Positions 61,001 through 64,000 of a DNA stretch of 64,000 nucleotides are shown piece after piece. Position numbers and translations under genes: made by a program. Positions within the stretch are counted from its first letter, which is position 1. Each line of letters begins with the position of its first letter. The notes beneath the pieces were generated by a model, which saw nothing but the letters and a program-made list of their open reading frames with translations, ran no database searches and had not been told where the DNA came from. This stretch comes from Balaenoptera acutorostrata (Eukaryota; Chordata; Mammalia; Artiodactyla; Balaenopteridae): contig NC_080077.1 in the NCBI RefSeq assembly GCF_949987535.1, forward strand, positions 39,450,561-39,514,560. The letters run 5' to 3'.

Positions 61001-61855
61001 TTTTGGGTTGTCGTGTTTTCATTGTCATTTGTCTCTAGGTATTTTTTTATTTCCCCTTTGATTTCTTTAGTGATCTCTTGGTTATTTAGTCGTGTATTGT
61101 TTAGCCTCCATGTGTTTGTGATTTTTACAGATTTTTTTCTTGTAATTGATATGTAGTCTCATAGCATTGTGGTCAGAAAAGATACTTGATACGATTTCAA
61201 TTTTCTTAAATTTACCATGGCTTGATTTGTGACCCAAGATATGATCTATCCTGGAGAATGTTTCATGAACACTTGAGAAGAAAGTGTATTCTGTTGTTTT
61301 TGGATGGAATGTCCTATAAATATCAATTAAGTCCATCTTGTTTAATGTATCATTTAAAGCTTGTGTTTCCTTATTTATTTTCATTTTGGATGATCTGTCC
61401 ATTGGTGAAAGTGGGGTGTTAAACTCCCCTACTATGATTGTGTTGCTGTCGATTTCCCCTTTTATGGCTGTTAGCATTTGCCTTATGTATTGAGGTGCTC
61501 GTATGTGGGGTGCATAAATATTTACAATTGTTAAATCTTCTTCTTGGATTGATCCCTTGATCATTATGTAGTGTCCCTCTTTGTCTCTTGTAATAGGCTC
61601 TGTTTTTTAGTCTATTTTGTCTGATATGAGAATTGCTACTCCAGCTTTCTTTTGATTTCCATTTGCATGGAATATCTTTTTCCATCCCCTCACTTTCAGT
61701 CTGTATGTGTCCCTAGGTCTGAAGTGGGTGTCTTGTAGACAGCATATATACAGGTCTTGTTTTTGTATCCATTCAGCCGGTCTATGTCTTTTGGTTGGAG
61801 CATTTAATCCGTTTACATTTAAGGTAGTTATCAATATGTATGTTCCTATTACCAT
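58068..61855 (-). pseudogene. LINE-1 ORF2 (endonuclease/reverse transcriptase), broken
   Basis: Starts at the ATG at 61855 (TYILITTLNVNGLNAPTKRH) and ends with QTEKDKYHTILLICGI and stop at 58068, about 1,260 codons, close to the normal ORF2 length. Endonuclease landmarks: CLQDTHF (Asp in place of the usual Glu) and SDHNAMRL. Reverse-transcriptase landmarks: [17 protein letters not shown] and the ADD of the catalytic box. The frame changes several times, including near 61.6, 61.0-60.8, 59.76, 59.1-59.0, 58.65 and 58.4-58.3 kb, so no full protein can be made. Described only as found. Confidence 0.9.
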
Positions 61856-61913
61856 TTTCTTAATTGTTTTGGGTTTGTTATTGTAAGCCTTTTCCTTTTC
61901 TTGTGTTTCCTGC

Positions 61914-62805
61914 CTAGATAAGTTCCTTTAGCATTTGTTGTAAACCTGGTTTGGTGGTGCTGAATTCTCTTAGCTTTTGCTTGTCTGTGAAGGTTTTAAT
62001 GTCTCCATCAAATCTGAATGAGATCCTTGCTGGGTAGAGTAATCTTGGTTGCAGGTTTTTGTCCTTCATCACTTTAAATATGTCCTGCCACTCCCTTCTG
62101 GCTTGCAGGGTTTCTGCTGAGAGATCAGCTGTTAACCTTATGAGGATTCCCTTGTGTGTTATTTGTTGTTTTTCCTTTGCTGCTTTTAATATTTTTTCCT
62201 TGTATTTAATTTTTGATAGTTTGATTAATATGTGTCTTGGCGTTTTTCTCCTTGGATTTATCCTGTATGGGACTCTCTGCTTCCTTGACTAGATTAACTA
62301 TTTCCTTTCCCATATTAGGGAAGTTTTCAACTATAATCTCTTCAAATATTTTCTCAGTCCCTTTCTTTTTCTCTTCTTCTTCTGGGACCCCTATATTTCG
62401 AATATTGGTACGTTTAATGTTGTCCCAGAGGTCTCTGAGACTGTCCTCAATTCTTTTCATTCTTTTTTCTTTATTCTGCTCTGCAGTAGTTATTTCCACT
62501 ATTTTATCTTCCAGGTCACTTATCCGTTCTTCTGTGTCAGTTATTCTGCTATTAATTCTTTCTAGAGAATTTTTAATTTTATTTATTGTGTTGTTCATCA
62601 TTTTTTGTTTGCTCTTTAGTTCTTCTAGATCCTTGTTAAAAGTTTCTTGTATTTTCTCCATTCTTTTTCCAAGATTTTGTATCATCTTTACTATCATTAT
62701 TCTGAATTGTTTTTCAGGTACACTGCCTATTTCCTCTTCATTTGTTTGGTCTGGTGGGGTTTTACATTGCTCCTCCATCTGCTGTGTGTTTCTCTGTCTT
62801 CTCAT
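61914..62805 (-). pseudogene. LINE-1 ORF1 (RNA-binding chaperone), frameshifted
   Basis: Opens at 62805 (MRRQRNTQQMEEQCKT). A long coiled coil follows (about residues 40-125, for example TDTEERISDLEDKIVEI), then the start of the RRM (RTNIRNIGVPEEEE). A frameshift near 62240 ends this frame at 62206. The C-terminal domain continues in another frame to a stop at about 61914 (with LSAETLQARREWQDIF near 62100). About 297 codons in total, normal for ORF1. Confidence 0.88.
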
Positions 62806-64000
62806 TTTGCATAACTTACTGTGTTTGGGGTTTCCTTTTCACAGCCTGCAGGTTTGTAGTTCCCATTGTTTTTGGTATCTGCCCCCAGTGGCTAAGGTTG
62901 GTTCAGTGGGTTGTGTAGGCTTCCTGGTGGAGGGGACTAGTGCCTGCGTTGTGGTGGATGAGGCTGGATCTTGTCTTTCTTGTGGGCAGGACCACATCAG
63001 GTGGTGTGTTTTGGGGTGTTTGTGACCTTATTATGATTTTAGGCAACCTCACTGCTAACGAGTGGCATTGTGTTCCTGTCTTGCTAGTTGTTTGGCATAG
63101 GGTGTCCAGCACTGGAGCTTGCTGGTCATTGGGTGGAGCTGGGTCTTAGCATTGAGATGGGGATCTCTGGGAGAGCTTTTACTGTTTGATATTACATGGA
63201 GCTGGGAGGTGTTTGGTGGACCAATGTCCTGAACTCGGCTGTTCCACCTCAGAGGCAGAGGCCTGACACCCGGCTGGAGCACCAAGACCCTGTCAGCCAC
63301 ACAGCTCAGAAAAAAGGGAGGAAAAAAGAAAGAAAGAAAGAAAATATAATAATAATGTTATTTTTAAAAAATGTTAAAAAGGAAAAAATTTAAAAAGAAT
63401 AAATAAAAAAGAAAGAAGAGAGCTACCAAACCAAAAAACAAATCCACCAATGATAACATGTGCTAAAAGCTATACTAAAGAAAAATCAAAAAGAAAAACA
63501 AACAGACAGACAGACAGAACCCTAGGACAAATGGTAAAAACAAAGCTATACAGACAGACTCACACAAAGAAGCACACACATGCATCTACAGTTGCTCCCA
63601 AATTCCACCGCCTCAATTTTGGAATGATTCGTTGTCTATTCAGGTATTCCAGAGATGCAGGGTACATCAATTTGATTGTAGAGATTTAATCTGCTGCTCC
63701 TGAGGCTGCTGGGTGATTTCCCTTTCTCTTCTTTGTTCGCACAGCTCCTAGGGTTCAGCTTGGGATTTGGCCCCACCTCTGCGTGTAGGTCTCCTGAGGG
63801 CGTCTGTTCTTTTCTCACACAGGACGGGGTTAAAGGAGCAGCTGCTTCGGGGGCTCTGGCTCACTCAGGCTGGGGGGAGGGAGGGGTAAGGATGTGGGGC
63901 GAGCCTGTGGCGGCAGAGGCCGGCGTGATGTTGCAGCAGCCTGAGGCACACTGTGCGTTCTCCCGGGGAAGTTGTCCCTGGATCACGGGACCCTGTCAGT
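62806..64000 (-). promoter_or_regulatory. LINE-1 5' UTR, including likely internal promoter region (5' end not reached)
   Basis: Base composition changes from AT-rich to G+C-rich with distance from ORF1. An A-rich (GAAA)n-like interruption lies at about 63310-63420 and a G-run cluster at 63872-63899. LINE-1 5' leaders act as internal RNA polymerase II promoters and often have antisense activity; that is family knowledge, not shown here. Confidence 0.6.

Larger units (their letters stand above)
1..64000 (+). other. TRDN: Triadin gene (TRDN), internal part: 17 exons and their introns
   Basis: The seventeen exons listed below join in a single frame into a 202-codon Lys/Glu/Pro-rich sequence that I recognise as the distal lumenal tail of triadin (for example SGKTSSVLKDK, KQDIVKPEKTVSHGKP, NVTKAEKPARVS). 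Triadin sits in the junctional sarcoplasmic reticulum of striated muscle and links calsequestrin to the ryanodine receptor during calcium release. The short cardiac isoform ends before this region, so these exons should serve the long skeletal form (Trisk 95). All exons are phase 1 at both ends. No Cys occurs in the part encoded here. The 5' exons (transmembrane segment) and the 3' exons with the stop codon are outside the window. Identity is from recalled homologues; orientation and phase are seen in the sequence. Confidence 0.95.
55492..64000 (+). other. TRDN intron, 5' part (8.5 kb or more)
   Basis: AT-rich to about 56100. Then come a hAT-like relic (56110-56430), repeat-like sequence of unknown family (about 56490-56730), an LTR relic (57030-57595) and the antisense LINE-1 (57695 onward). 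No TRDN exon was found. Confidence 0.75.
57695..64000 (-). mobile_element. Near-full-length LINE-1, antisense to TRDN, 5' end beyond window
   Basis: Reading the minus strand: a G+C-rich 5' leader (about 62806 to beyond 64000), ORF1 (61914-62805), a 58-bp gap, ORF2 (58068-61855) and a 3' UTR with a (TA)n tract ending near an A-rich tail at about 57695. Order and spacing are those of a complete mammalian LINE-1. Several frameshifts make it defective. Similarity of its ORF2 end to the copy at 1-703 points to the cetartiodactyl family. Confidence 0.92.

Noticed and set aside
62237..63025. Open frame of 262 codons on the + strand
   Set aside because: It is the antisense of LINE-1 ORF1 and its leader; its Ser/Leu/Phe/Ile-rich composition is what the complement of a Lys/Glu-rich coiled coil gives. 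No start context or homology suggests a gene.

Overview
The window is vertebrate nuclear DNA from a mammal, most likely a cetacean. It is AT-rich, full of interspersed repeats, and its only coding sequence is a series of very short exons between large introns. The lineage call rests on an inserted tRNA-derived SINE of the CHR type found in whales, dolphins and hippos (48101-48413, exact 15-bp target-site duplication) and on two cetartiodactyl-type LINE-1 copies. There is no bacterial, organellar or viral gene set here.

One host gene, triadin (TRDN), runs through the window on the + strand. Seventeen exons of 18-51 bp (606 nt, 202 codons) can be placed by acceptor, donor, phase and peptide. 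Every one starts after the first base of a codon and ends after the first base of a codon, so each is a multiple of three and can be skipped or included without shifting frame. Together they encode a Lys/Glu/Pro-rich stretch of the lumenal tail of the long skeletal-muscle isoform, by my estimate about residues 450-660. Triadin is a single-pass junctional sarcoplasmic-reticulum protein whose lumenal tail contacts calsequestrin and the ryanodine receptor. Upstream exons (cytosolic segment, membrane span, proximal KEKE region) and the last exons lie outside the window.

Layout: 1-2496 is the end of an upstream intron with a LINE-1 3' end. Three exons are widely spaced at 2.5, 7.0 and 17.6 kb, then follows a 20.7-kb intron (17622-38354) with MIR, L2, hAT, LINE-1 and LTR relics. 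A dense exon cluster occupies 38.4-55.5 kb. From 55492 to the end is the start of another large intron: DNA-transposon and LTR relics, then a LINE-1 more than 6.3 kb long in antisense orientation (about 57695-64000), which still holds recognisable ORF1, ORF2 and 5' UTR but is broken by frameshifts.

The most interesting observations concern splicing of the micro-exon array: two unannotated, strongly spliced-looking, frame-preserving micro-exon candidates (9 nt at 42427-42435; 6 nt at 49685-49690), a tandem in-frame donor (42002/42011), a NAGNAG acceptor (55466-55470), a zero-length recursive-splice-like site (8934/8935), a decayed 14-nt pseudo-exon (21649-21662), and evidence that the exons arose by local duplication. 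I found no wholly new biological system. Comparisons with human triadin are from memory, not from a search.
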